64,000 bases of DNA from NCBI GenBank assembly GCA_033032175.1, contig CM065325.1, positions 11,870,930 through 11,934,929 of the forward strand. The letters run 5' to 3'. This document shows, piece by piece, positions 1-12,500 of this stretch. The position numbers were made by a program, and so were the translations under genes. The DNA comes from Saturnia japonica. Its lineage: Eukaryota; Arthropoda; Insecta; Lepidoptera; Saturniidae. Below the pieces are notes generated by a model. The model saw only the letters and a program-made list of their open reading frames with translations. It was not told the DNA's origin and searched no databases. Each line of letters begins with the position of its first letter. Position 1 is the first letter of the stretch.

Positions 1-17
1 ATGTATGTATGTATGTA
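1..17. repeat. ATGT microsatellite
   Basis: Four tandem ATGT units plus one base open the window. They abut sequence that leads into the Helitron helicase fragment and may be part of its flank. Seen directly. Confidence 0.8.
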
Positions 18-224
18 ACCGACCCCTTTGAGCTCGATTTTGTCCTACTTTGAATGATCAGATTTAATTCAAACTTTGCACACTTGTCAAAAGTCGATGA
101 CAATGCAATAATCCGATCAAAGCATCCGATTATCCTAATTAGATTCGCCAGGATTAATTAATTTCTTTCCGCATTCTTTGCATGCGAGTAAGAGAGATAG
201 AGCTAGTGCGCGAACTACGCATGG

Positions 225-452
225 GTGCAGTTCCACACTTTTTCGGGCATGCAAGGTTGTACAGTTGATCATGCAGTCATTTATTTGGGTCCGCGATTGT
301 TTGCTGCTGGACAAGCTTATGTGGCACTTAGTCGTGGAAGATCCTTGGACGGTATACGAATTGAAGAACTTGATTGCTCAAAATTAACAGGAAAAACTCC
401 ATGTAACAGTGAAGCATTGAATGAAATGATTCGATTACGACATAAACCATAA
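225..452 (+). pseudogene. Helitron/PIF1-like helicase C-terminal fragment
   Basis: A 75-codon reading frame ends at a TAA and contains the stretch GCTVDHAVIYLGP followed by AYVALSRGRSLDGIRIEEL. The VALSR motif is helicase motif VI of PIF1-type SF1 helicases, and this wording is typical of the helicase domain in the Rep-Hel protein of insect Helitrons. Only the last part of the helicase is present; no Rep domain or upstream helicase motifs precede it in the window, so it is a truncated remnant of a rolling-circle transposon rather than a host PIF1 gene. The A of the usual VALSRVRS wording is not damaged, but the fragment has no start context of its own. Family call is from memory of the motif; element boundaries were not found. 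Confidence 0.7.
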
Positions 453-802
453 AATCTACAATCAGTCACAGAGTGAAAATTCACACTCATTCTCATTCTC
501 AGTGCCGCCAACAGATTCGCCCTATGATTATAATATTATGTAAAGTGATTACGGATTGAAAATTCCATACTCAAGCATTAATGTGACTGACTGTATATGT
601 AAATAAGGTTGCACCTCTATGTGTCTCGCTGTTTATATTGGCATCATAGAAATCTTTGAATATGTGTTCTTAACCAAGATACAATCGGAACACATTTGTA
701 CATATCAAGGGCGGTTGATAGTTAGCAAATCGAGCTAAATAATTTATAGTTTAAAAAAACTAAAAAAAACACGCTTTCATAAAAAATCCAACTAAAAAAC
801 AA

Positions 803-1077
803 AATAAAATTTAATAAATTTGATTAAGTACAGTGTAAAAAAAAATTAATGTACATTATTGTAAAAAAAGCGTGGGGTGTATTCAAAGTGCTTTTTAAGA
901 TATTATATTATCGAAGTGATGATTCTTCTACTCATTATCTGTCAACAAAATGTTTATAATTATTGACACTATGCACAATTGTTATTTATCTCTGCTATGC
1001 ACCCCACGCTTTTTTTACAATAATGTAAATTAATTTTTTTTTTACACTGTATTTAATCAAATTTATTAAATTTTATT
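803..1077. mobile_element. MITE with about 78-bp terminal inverted repeats
   Basis: The left arm (803-880) and right arm (999-1077) are inverted copies that differ at only a few positions, enclosing about 118 bp of unique sequence. Inside the arms TACAGTGTAAAA and its complement face each other, so a smaller Tc1/mariner-like unit with a TA duplication is possible. There is no coding capacity. A non-autonomous DNA transposon is inferred from structure only. Confidence 0.7.
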
Positions 1078-1609
1078 AATTAATAGGATCGGCCAAACGA
1101 TCCTATACTATGTTAAAATGCGAGTTATTTTCTCAAAAATTGCTTTCAGAACTCGTCATGTGTAGAATCCACATTTCCTTCTGTGAAGGGGAATATCATG
1201 TTTCTTCACTTTTCGTCAAATTTGGTGGTAGTGTTCTGTTAAAATTGGCCAAAGAAGTATTAAATAAGCCATATTAAAAAGTAACAAGAAACTTTTAAGC
1301 AAAAAAACAACAACTTCAATGATAGTAAAAATAAGTTTATTTATTGTGTCGCAATATTCTCAAAATTGGTAGGCTAGTGACAAAATTGGTAGATCTATCA
1401 AAAAGTTCGTTGATGTGACAACATGGTGGTGGCAGCCATGTAGAGTCGGTTTGTCAAACCGGTCAAATCTAATTGTCAAATGTTATGTCAATGTCATACG
1501 GGTTTGTCAATTTTGACGTTTTCGTATAATTTAATTTTCTAAAATAATTTCTGTTTTCTCTCCTCGAGAACTCGATTCGTGTTTTAGTTACAAATATAAA
1601 ACAAACGTT

Positions 1610-4600
1610 ATGGAGAGCAGTAAATTTATTCAGGATAATTCTTTTATAGAAGAAGAAAACAAAGATGATGAGCGTGTAAGTGAAAAATTACATTTTTCTT
1701 TACAAATCAAATCAAAAATGTCTTTATTCAATTTAGACCCTAACTGGCACTAAGAAGGCACTTATGAACGTCAAAATACTATCACCGGTTCGAAAAACAT
1801 CCCAGCTGGAGTTTTTGGCGGGATCTTGAAGTGACGTATTGTGGTTGTTATTTTTAATTCATTTACTTAAGTTTTTGACCCTATATTAAGTAATATTGGT
1901 GGCGTTTTGCGTGATATAGTTTGGTTTTTGTGCATAAGTGAAGTGGATTATAAATATAAGCTGAAAGCATTCATTCCTAGATCCCACAAATACTTACCAG
2001 AAAGTTCTAACAAGGGAGCCACCATCTTGTTAGGATACTGAATCATCATAATACATGACAATATAATTCACTCGATAATGGCAGTAATGGTCTTCATTAA
2101 AGAGGACCGGTTGCCAAGTTAGGAAGAAGAAGAAGGAGAAGAACATCCCAGCTGTCGAGAAGAACTGGCAAGAAACTTGATTGGGTTTATCTTTTTTCTT
2201 TCAATAGTGTTAATCTATTACAATAATGTTTAATTTTCTTTCGAGCCTTCATAATCTTTACTTGGTTACTATTTAGTTATATGTTTTATAGCTTACTACA
2301 TAAGAGATAAATCCGGGAGTTGAAAACCATTGAAAAATTGTGGTAAACACTTTATATGTTAAAAATAATACCTATGAATCATTTTTTTTTCATTGATATA
2401 CTAAAAGTAATTTACAAATGTTTTTTAATTTACATAAAAAATACGCCACAAAAACGCGGTTTTATAGTCCCGTGATGTAATCATTAATTTTAAAATGGCA
2501 TTTTTTTATGAGAACTGTGACAAATGTGACAAGCAAAAGTCTAATGCTTAGTACACATGGCAGCAACTTTGGTCAATGGCGACTCATTGTTGATGCCGAA
2601 GTTTGGTGTGTGGATATGTATATAAGCAGCGATTTAATGTCGCTGCAGATCTGAAAAGTCACTAGTAGCTTTGTGGTTCAAAAGTATAGATTACTCAAAC
2701 AGACCTATGAAGAGACAAAGTTAAAAGATTTTAGTTGAAAAATTAAGGGTGAAGCCAAATGTTACCAGGAGTGTTATAAAATAAAATGAAAAAATGTTTC
2801 AAACCAGGAATGGTTATAGAAAATATTTCTACATCTTCATTACGCTATTACATCAGAATATAACATAACATAACATACCATCATGCCTGTATTCCCCGAA
2901 GGGTTAGACAGAGGTGTACTAATGTACACTCATAGTTCGCCGAGTATGTTTTTAGGTACCATGTAATAAGGTGCGAGCCTATTGCCGTTAATTGGGCATG
3001 AAACCAAACTCCGTGTTCCTATTGAGAATTTCATAAGAAATACCCAATAACACTTTGCTAGACCTGGGATTCGAACCTAGGACCTCGCTCATAACAGTCG
3101 CGCTTACAACCACTAGGCTAACAAGGCAGTCATCAGAATATCTTGATTTTAAAGTCCATTTCTTCATCTAACATCTTCTATTTTTGTTTTCTTTGCCATT
3201 TGTACAAATGTCTGCTAAAAAAAGCAGCATAGAATGGATAACAGGCAAGATTTTATAATCAGCACACACAGGTCTGCTACATCTGCACATATCTGCTACC
3301 AATAAATTTTTTATTGATCATTATTGTGTGAAGTCACTGGCTATTAAAGTTGCTGTGTCTATATCATCAGTAACATTCATATTTCCTGAAAGGTGACATC
3401 TTAATCAGTGTTTCAGAACACATGACTCACAGCAAAAAATATGAATTTTCCAAAGAAAAAATAAATAAATAAACAATTACTTTTCCCAGATTTATACCTA
3501 TTGCTTTAAGGCGTTTTAACTATAGACCAATATCACTCAATAATTTACTTTAATTTTTAAACATACAGTCAACTCCTGTATAGTAGATAATGACTACACT
3601 ATTAAATAATAATAATAAAAAAAGTTTCTTTTTAAGTTGGTAAAAAAATTCTTATGGATGGTAAAATCATTACTTATTACTATTTTTCCATTGTTACCAT
3701 TTTACCATATTTTTCTGAACACTTGACATCTGTAAATGTGATACCTCAGGTTTATTATTGAAACTTTCAGAGTGCAATCAAAGCAGAACTGTCAGCATTA
3801 TCATTTGAAGAACTTCAAAAGTTGAAAGAGAAAGTTGGTGCAAAAGTTTATAAGGAAGTACTACTATTTGGTAGTAAAAAGGATAACAGTGAACAAGTAA
3901 AAGTGTTCAAGAGGGAGAACAAAAATAGGCCACGAGAGATGAGTTCTAAAAAGCCAGTGCCTATGTTACAAGTAAATAAAGTGAGAAGTAAAGAGGTTAG
4001 AGATCCTAGGTGAGTTATTCTTCTTATTTATTACATTTCTGTGGATATTTAGGGGCTAGTTTATTCTTAAAGTTTTAAATATTATTATGAACTAGCTGTG
4101 CCCGCGGTTCAGCTTATGTGAACTACAGAATACCGTCAGTATTGTGGTGACCCTCTATCCAACAGCGGCGGTTACCCACCAGTTATTTTAAATATAAAAA
4201 TGCTTATTATTTTATTTGCATGGAACTCTAATTCTTTTTCTAAACTAAAAGTAGCCTAAGCTACTTTTTATAACATCAGCTATTTGTCAGTGAAAGTCCC
4301 ATCAAAATAGGTCCAATCCTTTCTGAGATTACCCAGAACAAACCTCAGATAGACAGATAAAAATGTAAGAAATTAATTTTTGACGTGACAACGTCTTATA
4401 AATTGGTTTGCCGGGTGACACTTCAAGAAACTGCGTTACGCTCCGCTCACGTTATGCGCTCACAATGAGAGCGAGTGAGAGGCACGCGTCCCTTCCACTC
4501 GGGCATGGTTAGCCCGCCTAAGAGCGAGAGAGACAGACATAAAATTGTTACTATTATTTCATCCTTCTTCCTACTATACGAATGAATATTCACATTAAAA

Positions 4601-5850
4601 TTATTTTACCACTCAAAGTCGTTGTCACGTAAAACTTTCGCCCGTATACCGACTTTACAGGCAACCAATTTTTTCATATAAGTACCTTTATGTACTTTTA
4701 TATGCTATTAGTAAAAAACTGTTTATTTATATATTCTGTTGTGCTAAATTTTTTGCAGCTTCCTTAAGTCCTTAATATATTTTAGTGTTGTGTGCAGCAC
4801 CAGCTATAAGTGAGATGTAACTCACAAAACCCTTTGAGATGATTGAGATCAATGCAGCCATTTTTTTATGTAATTTCCAGAGATTCAGTGATTTCGAGGA
4901 TGGTGATTTTTCTATTTTTACTTAGACAGTTAAAACACTATCATAAATATTCCAGATTTGATCCACTTTGTGGAGAATTTGATAAGAAGCAATTTTCTCA
5001 AGATTATAATTTCCTATCAGGACTTCGAATTAAAGATATGAAAGCTGCTAGAAAGGAATTGAAACAAACAACAGATCCTGAGAAAGAGCAGAAGTTGAGA
5101 AGATTATTACAGAGATTAAAGGATCAACATAGACATAGTAAGAAAAGTAAAGTGCAAAATGAAAGAGCGAAAAGAGATAGAGAGGAAGTCGAGAGGCAGT
5201 TTAGTGAAGGAAAACAACCACACTTCAAGAATAAATGTAAGTTTTTTAATACAAATTCTGAGTATGTGTTTTTATTTGTTGCGGTCAGGTTTTTTGTGTT
5301 TATTTTAATAATTTAGCTTGTTATTTAGGGCATTGTGTGTTTATTCACTATTCTGGCATATCACATGATAGATCTAACAAATCGGCACTGCAGCTTTCGT
5401 TGTTAAAATTGTCCCAGGTGTGTTATTTGTGGCGACATAAAATGCATGTTTCTATCTATTTTTCTTCATCACGTTAAATGCCGCCAAAATCACATAATAT
5501 AGTGCCGAATAACATAAGCTCAAAAGCTGAAGTAGAAACCACCCCTTGCAGATTTAGATCCCACTAATAACTCCTCAGTAAAACTTCTCAACCAGAATCT
5601 TAAATCTGTTTAGGTTTTATCATAATATGACTGACTGTCAATCTTTTGTATGTTAAAAATAAAAATTTCATAATTAATTAAAATAAGGTGATAATTAAAT
5701 ATGATTTCAGCTGAACTTCGGGTTGAGGCTCTCGTAAAACAATATGAGGAGTTGAAGAAGGAAGGCGCAAGTCGTATTCAAAGGCATCTAAAACGCAGGC
5801 AACAAAAGGTCAAGAAGCGATCGCACAAAGCACCTACCGGTCTCAGTTGA
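1610..5850 (+). CDS. RRP36: RRP36, ribosomal RNA processing protein 36 homologue (4 exons, complete)
   Basis: Coding exons are 1610-1675, 3771-4009, 4956-5236 and 5711-5850 (TGA at 5848-5850), all with GT donors (GTAAGT, GTGAGT, GTAAGT) and AG acceptors and matching phases 0, 2, 1. They total 726 nt, or 241 aa; human RRP36 is about 259 aa. The family core is visible: LSFEELQKLKEKVGAKVY and RENKNRPREMSSKKPVP in exon 2, RDPRFDPLCGEFD spanning the exon 2/3 junction, then a long charged helical region in exon 3 and a basic K/R-rich tail in exon 4. RRP36 is a nucleolar factor of the small-subunit processome needed for early pre-rRNA cleavage (established for yeast and human). The N-terminus is short and acidic. 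An ORF reading into exon 3 from 4843 is intronic and was not used. The next gene, A, is convergent. No clear AATAAA follows the stop before a retroposon begins near 5903. Confidence 0.9.
2087..2130 (+). repeat. Short dispersed repeat in RRP36 intron 1
   Basis: The run around GGTTGCCAAGTTAGGAAG with the preceding TAATGGTCTTCA recurs at 6127-6168 with a few differences. It is a relic of an unidentified dispersed element. Confidence 0.5.
2865..3127 (-). mobile_element. tRNA-derived SINE (minus strand)
   Basis: Read on the minus strand from 3127, the sequence has a tRNA-like head with a box A-like TTAGCCTAGTGG and a box B GGTTCGAATCC, followed by a non-tRNA body and a tail of TATGT repeats ending near 2865. 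This is the layout of a pol III SINE. It lies in intron 1 of RRP36. A diverged copy in the same orientation sits at 36329-36515 in gene B. It is not a tRNA gene: the acceptor stem and anticodon arm do not fold as one. Confidence 0.7.
4091..4365 (+). mobile_element. Dispersed retroposon (GACTACAGAATG family)
   Basis: The head reads CTAGCTGTGCCCGCGG and the tail carries GAAAGTCCC and ATAGGTCCAATCC followed by CAGATAGACAGA. Related pieces occur at 5903-5960, 7429-7790, 40665-40870 and 57865-58240. No coding frame. Probably a SINE or a LINE 3' end; family name not assigned. Confidence 0.55.
4383..4630. mobile_element. MITE with ACGTGACAACG termini
   Basis: The 11-bp motif ACGTGACAACG at 4383-4393 is exactly inverted at 4620-4630. 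The interior is GC-richer than its surroundings. It lies in intron 2 of RRP36, directly after the retroposon at 4091. No coding capacity. The DNA transposon assignment is inferred. Confidence 0.5.
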
Positions 5851-6523
5851 CTTCAAATATATTCTATATTTAAATAGTAATCTGTTGTTTTATTGCTAAC
5901 AACCTGTGCCCGTGGCTGCGCTCGTGTGGACTACAGAATGCCATCGATCGGGAACATGCGCGAATAGTGGTATGCCCGCTCCCGGAGATTTTAAAGGATC
6001 CCGGATGTGTAAACGTCATATTTTTATAAAACAATGCATACATAATGTAAAAAAGACGCTCGTTCAAGTTTGCACAGGAGCTGTCATCGAGAAAATAAAG
6101 AAATGGAAATGGTATAGGGAATGGTATAATGGTCTTCAATAAATAGGACTGGTTGCCAAGTTAGGAAGATGAAATTAAATGGCAGAGACACGAGGCAGGC
6201 GAAAGCGAAAGCGAAAGTGGCGTGACTTAGTTTCAGAGTTTAGCTTGGCTCATGGCTAGACGGTTACTAAATCTAGTAAATTTTCGAAATGTAGTGATTT
6301 CAACTTAATTTTTCTACTTTACTATGGGCCTATTTTCTAATCGTCAAATAACTTATTTGAGGAATAATTTAGATGTTTTTGTATGGAAAATCTATCAAAA
6401 TTTAAATATATTCTGTAAATAAAGTTAGTGGAAAATTCGGGCCTAAGATAAAGAAATAGAACAAAATGTATATTGCAATGTGATTATTTATTTATTTTGA
6501 TGATTATTACAAGAAATATATTG

Positions 6524-9500
6524 TCAATCACTGGAAGAACAGGATATTTTCCACGGTTCATCGACAAAGTAAATATGTATTACGGTGAGACCTGGGTTCT
6601 CAGCGTAATCGTAGATGCACTGTGGTCCGTCCGGAACTGTGTACTATAAAATAATTACAATTTAGGAAGTAATCTTAATATATTTTTTTTTAATAGTAGC
6701 ACGGCAAATTGACGGTACTGTCCCTGTTGGTAAGCACAGTACAATCCAAACACAACGGCGACAACCGAGAGATCTTAATCCATCGACGATCGCCACTGTC
6801 ATGCTCCCGAAAAGCGACACGCAAAATCGAGTCACTATGACGGGCTTTTCACCACATGCATGCACGTGACCCAGTCGGGCAAAAAACCCTACCACACCGT
6901 TATTGGCATTTCCTCGTTCGTTGCTCAGCAGGGTGCATCACGTGCAGGTGAGGTTAGCATGAGCATCTCAGTGCGGAAGATGTAATTAACACCCCCTTAC
7001 ATCACAAATCACATAAAATAAATTAAAGATATAAAGCTTTTCAATATAAGATACATAATTATTTATATCTCTTTAATATCTCGCTCAGAGCGTCAGAGAA
7101 CTAACTTTTGAATGCCATAAAGCTGATAAGGCTAAAGAAGCAAGGTAGGGATTTATAGAGTGTGATAATACACAATGAGATATCACTCAGGAACAGTGTT
7201 TATTGTAGTTGACTTATTAACAGATTTTCACTATCCCACAGCTCAAGCGAGAATGTCTTCAAGCTGGTCTTTGCCAGCTGATAATGTGAGCGTGGTCACA
7301 GAGAACATCAGTTGCTGTCGTGCCCAGTCAATGGTGCAGTTGAATAATGTGAATACTAAGTCATTCATAATCATAATCATCGGCATGATTCTTCAACATA
7401 TTAAATAAAATAAAAAAAATTAAATAGCATAGCATAGTCGCTCACGTGGACTACAGAATGCCCGTGCGAACCTTTCTCCCCCGCTTCCGGCTATTTTAAA
7501 GACAAAAATGCTAATTGCCTTTGAAGATAGATGTATACCCTCATGAACTTTTTTGTAGGTCTTTTAAATGTCTTCAATTATGTAGTAAGCGCCATTTAAG
7601 TGCCCGAATTGATTCACCATGACCAGTTTTTTTTTTGTTTACCAGTTACTCCTTGTAACATCAGCTATCTGCCAGTGAACGTCCCGTCTAAATCGGTCCA
7701 ACCGTTTCGGAGATTAACGGAACAAACAGACACAGACAAACAGAAATGTTTAAAATGTTTTTTTTTATTACCTAGTAAAAAGCTGTTAGTTTGACATTAC
7801 AAACAGATACTTCAATTTTATGAATTGTATAAATTAATTTAACGGCTTTCTATGCAACATACAAAAAAACATTGTAGGTTTCGTTTTATCTTAGCACGGC
7901 AAATTGACGGGATTATACCTGATGGTAATAAGCACATTGCAATCAAACAACATGAGCTACCATCGAGAGATCTTCAGTCCATTGTCAGTCGTCGCTGTCA
8001 TGCCGGCCTGATCCAAAGTCTCTTCACGTTATGTTTGAAGGACTTGCATGTTGTAGGAAGAAAGAAACGCACTAGCCGGGAGACACTTCCACCGCTTCAT
8101 AGTATGGTAAAGATATGATGTAGAGAACTTATTTATTTGTGCCCAGATGGAGGTTACCGTAAAAACTATGGCTTCGGAGCCCAGCGATTGTGGTTCTGTT
8201 ATTATAGAGAGAAGCGGGAATTAGGTTGAACAGCTCTTCAGAACACTCCTCATGATACAGTTTGCATTTTGTAAAAACTTAGAAATCTGCGCTAGAATAT
8301 TTTGCGCTACTTCTATGTCATACAACCAGAGTGCTGTTACGTTTAGAATTTTTCATTGTTTAACCTTAATTATAAGAAGTGTAGGTAGAGATTACCTCGA
8401 CAGCGGCATTAGTAGGATTTTCAAAAACGTTTCTAGCATCACTCCTTACGTTAACGATGCCGACAACGTAAGCAGCAATCTCGGTTAGTTTTTCGTCATT
8501 CACGACAGCGAACCACGATAGCAGACCATCAGCTGTACACAGTGTGTTCGAACTCATATTATAATAGTAATGAAGTCCTGTAAACAAAGCTTTAAATAAA
8601 AAATATATACCTATTTATTATACGGTTTTCAAATGAAATTATAGTACTGATCGAATGGTTAAGAGCAGTGGAAAAATCCAATTTCTGCATAAAGCGTTGA
8701 AATTTTATGAACGTCGTTCGGAATTCCTGTAGGTAAACTTAATCTGCGATATCAGTTCACCGTTAAGAAAATGTCGCCAGGATACCTGAACGCTGGACAA
8801 ACTGTCCTTTTATGACCAACAATGAGCAATTCCTGAAATTGGTTTCTCGGATATATAACTCCAACGATTTGGATGAAATTTTATATTCAGGTAATATTTT
8901 CCTTTCTAAATTTACATTAGCAAGACACCGAACTAAGCTCGGTCGCACAGGTATTACAAATACAATAATTTAATTTCAAAATACATAGGTAGCTATATGA
9001 GATTTTTGAGTAAGTCGTTATGTGAAGAAATAAATTTCCAAGTCAAAAATACACTCACCCATCCACGGAACACATGCCTGCTTAGTAAAGGAACTATTGT
9101 TAGCTATTTCACTGGTATTTTTTGATACAAATAAAAGAGTTTTATTGGAGTTCGTTACCCAGACTCCTTCGTCTTGTAAGGTCTCATCTGGATTACGTGC
9201 AGAAATCCGAGTTTGTGCGTCTGTTGCTAATAATTCTAAAAGAGGCAGCCATGTAGGGGTTATTCATGTTATCAAAATTTTTACAGTATCTGATTCCAAA
9301 GTTTCAATTCGCTTCCCTTTAGCCATCATTGCTTGATTTTAGAGCGATTAGAATGGGCAGGACTTTGACCAGGCGGAGGGTTGGCAAAAGAAAACTAATG
9401 TAAAGTTTTTTTAATACTAACTTGGCAATATGACTACGGCACCTGATGGTAAGTGCCAAAAATAACAGCGGCCATCGGTAAGAAAATCCATAAACGGTCA

Positions 9501-12500
9501 TCGACGTTATGCTGGCCTGCTGAAATGTCTCTTCACGCCTCGTTTGTTGGACCTAATATCATAGGAAGGGACGAAAACCTTGACTGGAACTTCTAGTCTG
9601 GAAGACCGTTCCACATTCGCCGGGTAACAACTTGCTTACCAGAGTACAGAGTACCTAGCCCCCCCCCCCCCCACGTACCCAGCTACACACATGGTGATTA
9701 GGAAAAGTTAATTGCATTCTTAATTTTTTTTATGGATTAGTCAAGTAGGGAAATATTTTCATCGGTTTTCAAATTTTGACAGATTTTTATAAGTAAATCA
9801 TTTGAGAGTTTTAACTGTGGTTTTAACCTTACCTGCACTGATAAAATATACGTGTGTCACTAAGTACTCTATGCTAACGCCATCTATGACAACACTCCAA
9901 GGGAGGAACCCTTGGTCCTTTAAGTCGAACACGGAACCGGTAATGTTGTCTTTAGGAAACTGTTGGAAACATTTTTATAATTAAAAAAAAACATTCTTAT
10001 AGAGTAAGCAACTAAAATTTATTAAATAATCTTAAATATTTTTTTTGCATCAGTGATATAAGTGTCCCACAACTTGGTATAACTTAACTTTTTGAAAGAA
10101 TCTTAAATTAAGAGTATAAATTGAGATTGAAAAATTACTTTACTATAAAAGCGGGGGATGCTTGATTCATTTATAAATAAATAGGTGAAAAGTGCACATG
10201 ATTTGAATTCTTGTCATGGGTTGTAATTGTGTCTGTAAAGATTCTATTACATTCATAAGTGAAGTTAATTAAAACGTGTTAAATATTACCTTAATTAATT
10301 AAATCTTATAATTCTATGATTACCTACCTATATCTTACAAATTGCACTTAGAAGATTTCCACAATGTTTTCCATAAGGTTTTGCTTTACCAACATGAAAT
10401 GTTTTATTTCAAATAACATAAATAATAAATATATGTGCTCCACGGGTTTACCCTTGTTAAATTAATTATTCGATCAACTCCCAATCGTGCTGCCATGCAA
10501 GGCACCAGTGTAGCCTAACACGTTGTAATCACTTTTCGTACTGGTCTACAGCTGGACGTTCTTGGTCACTGCTCTATTCTTTAGAATCGTAACGTGAATT
10601 TATAGCCTATATTACCTTCCTCAATAAACAGGCTATAAAATGCAAAAATAATTTTTCAAATGTGACTGGTAGTCCCAGAAATTAGCGCATTCAAACAAAC
10701 AATATCTAGGGCTTTATTATTTACTAGCTGATCCGCAAAACTTCGTTTGCGTCACTTAATGGAGCCTCTCAAAAGGAATAAATTTTCCCCGTTTTTGCAA
10801 CATTTCTCATTGATGCTCCGCTCCTATGGGTCGTAGCGTGATGTTATATAGTCTTAACCTTTCTAGATAAATGAACATCTACTATCCAACACTAAAATAA
10901 TTTTTCCATTCGAACCAGTAGTTCTTGAGATTAGCGCGTTCAACCAAACAAACAAACAAACTCTTCAGCGTTATAATATTAGTATAGATTATACCTACTA
11001 GCAACCCGCTCCGGTTAAACAGAGTAATACATGACTCCTCATACACCTACACCTACCTCATGAATCAATCCAGCCATTCATGAGAACCATATGATAATCC
11101 GTTTAAAAGTTTATCGGAGTTGGCGGACTTTATTAACTATTTTTATTTAAATTACTCAAAAATTATATAGACTCCCCATTCCTTGTTAGTGAAATTAGTT
11201 TTAGATGTCCCCGGCTTAATTCTAGGAATCATTTCCTTTTTGATATTCCACTTACAAAGAGAAGATATGTAGGAAATACATTTATGTTTAGATCTTGTTA
11301 TACGCATGATAAGTGTTTTAATAAAATCGATATATTTGCATGTTCTATTAGTGCTTTTAAAAAATTCATACGACAAAGTATTTTATGAACTTGTTTTTGT
11401 TTTTCTGTATTTTTTTTATTTTATTTTAATTTAATTTGGTACAGGTATGGAACCTCAAACAAAGTCTCTTACTATAATCCGTTATACAGAATATGTAGAC
11501 CATACAATGATGACGCAAGGGATTTACTTAATTTACAGAATATAAGCAGGAATTTTCAATTATCTGAATAATGTTTTGGTTTCATATAAAAATCCTATTG
11601 GCACGCAAAAACATTATGTAGTTTTATTTAATAATATACTAGCTGGTACCCGCGACTTCGTCTGCGTATTATTGGATATACACAGACTGATCTCGGAATA
11701 CAACAAAGCAAAAAATCGCCGTTTTTGCGTGATTGAATAACAGACAGAAACTTTCCATTTATTATATTTTTAGGATAACACTGGTCAAACTATGACTTTT
11801 ACCGGCATAAAAAGCACCGTATGTGTTATTCCAGGATAGACTATCTGTGTGCCAAATTTCATTGAGATCTGTTCAGCCGTTTTAGCGTGATTGAGTAATA
11901 AACATCCAAACATACACACTTTCACATTTATTATATTAGTAGGATAAGTTAGGATTTAATTGAATTGTTTTGTATTTAGTAACTTCCATTATTTATTTTT
12001 GTTTTTTAATTCTTATTATAATATTTGTAAAATGTTGTGCCCGACTATAATAGCAAATTTAGTTCTCTAAGTTATTATTATTATTGTGTATAATTAATTT
12101 TTTTTCTGTTGTTGAGCCAGAATAAATAAATAATATAGATATTATATTATAGTATTTTAAGTGTGTTGGTTTATACTTACACCAATTTGTACACCCGCAT
12201 TATATCCTGTATCGTCGTAAAAGATACAGAAATAGTAAAATTCCATGCAGTACATTGTTAATAGAGAACTCAGTCCCTCTGTACACTCTGGTGGCGTCAT
12301 CTGTATATAGCCTTCTGCTATCGCTTGCGTTTTGTTACGTGGAAGATCATACATAAAAGATGTGCCAATGCCATTTCCGTAACCATATCTCACTGATAAA
12401 TGAAATAACAAGATAATATTTAAGAGAAAAGTCAATCAACTTAAATGGTTTGAGGATTTCCCTGGTGTACCTTCGAAGTCGAAGGTCCAGTGCCGACGGT

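Noticed and set aside
2865..3127. A tRNA gene on the minus strand
   Set aside because: Box A and B wording is present, but a SINE body and repeated tail follow and a second copy exists, so it is a retroposon.
4843..5316. A 157-codon ORF that includes RRP36 exon 3
   Set aside because: Its first part is intronic and its last part reads past the GTAAGT donor at 5237; only 4956-5236 is coding.
8763..8948. Minus-strand ORF as an extra exon of gene A
   Set aside because: No fitting splice sites, and gene B has no equivalent between the corresponding exons.
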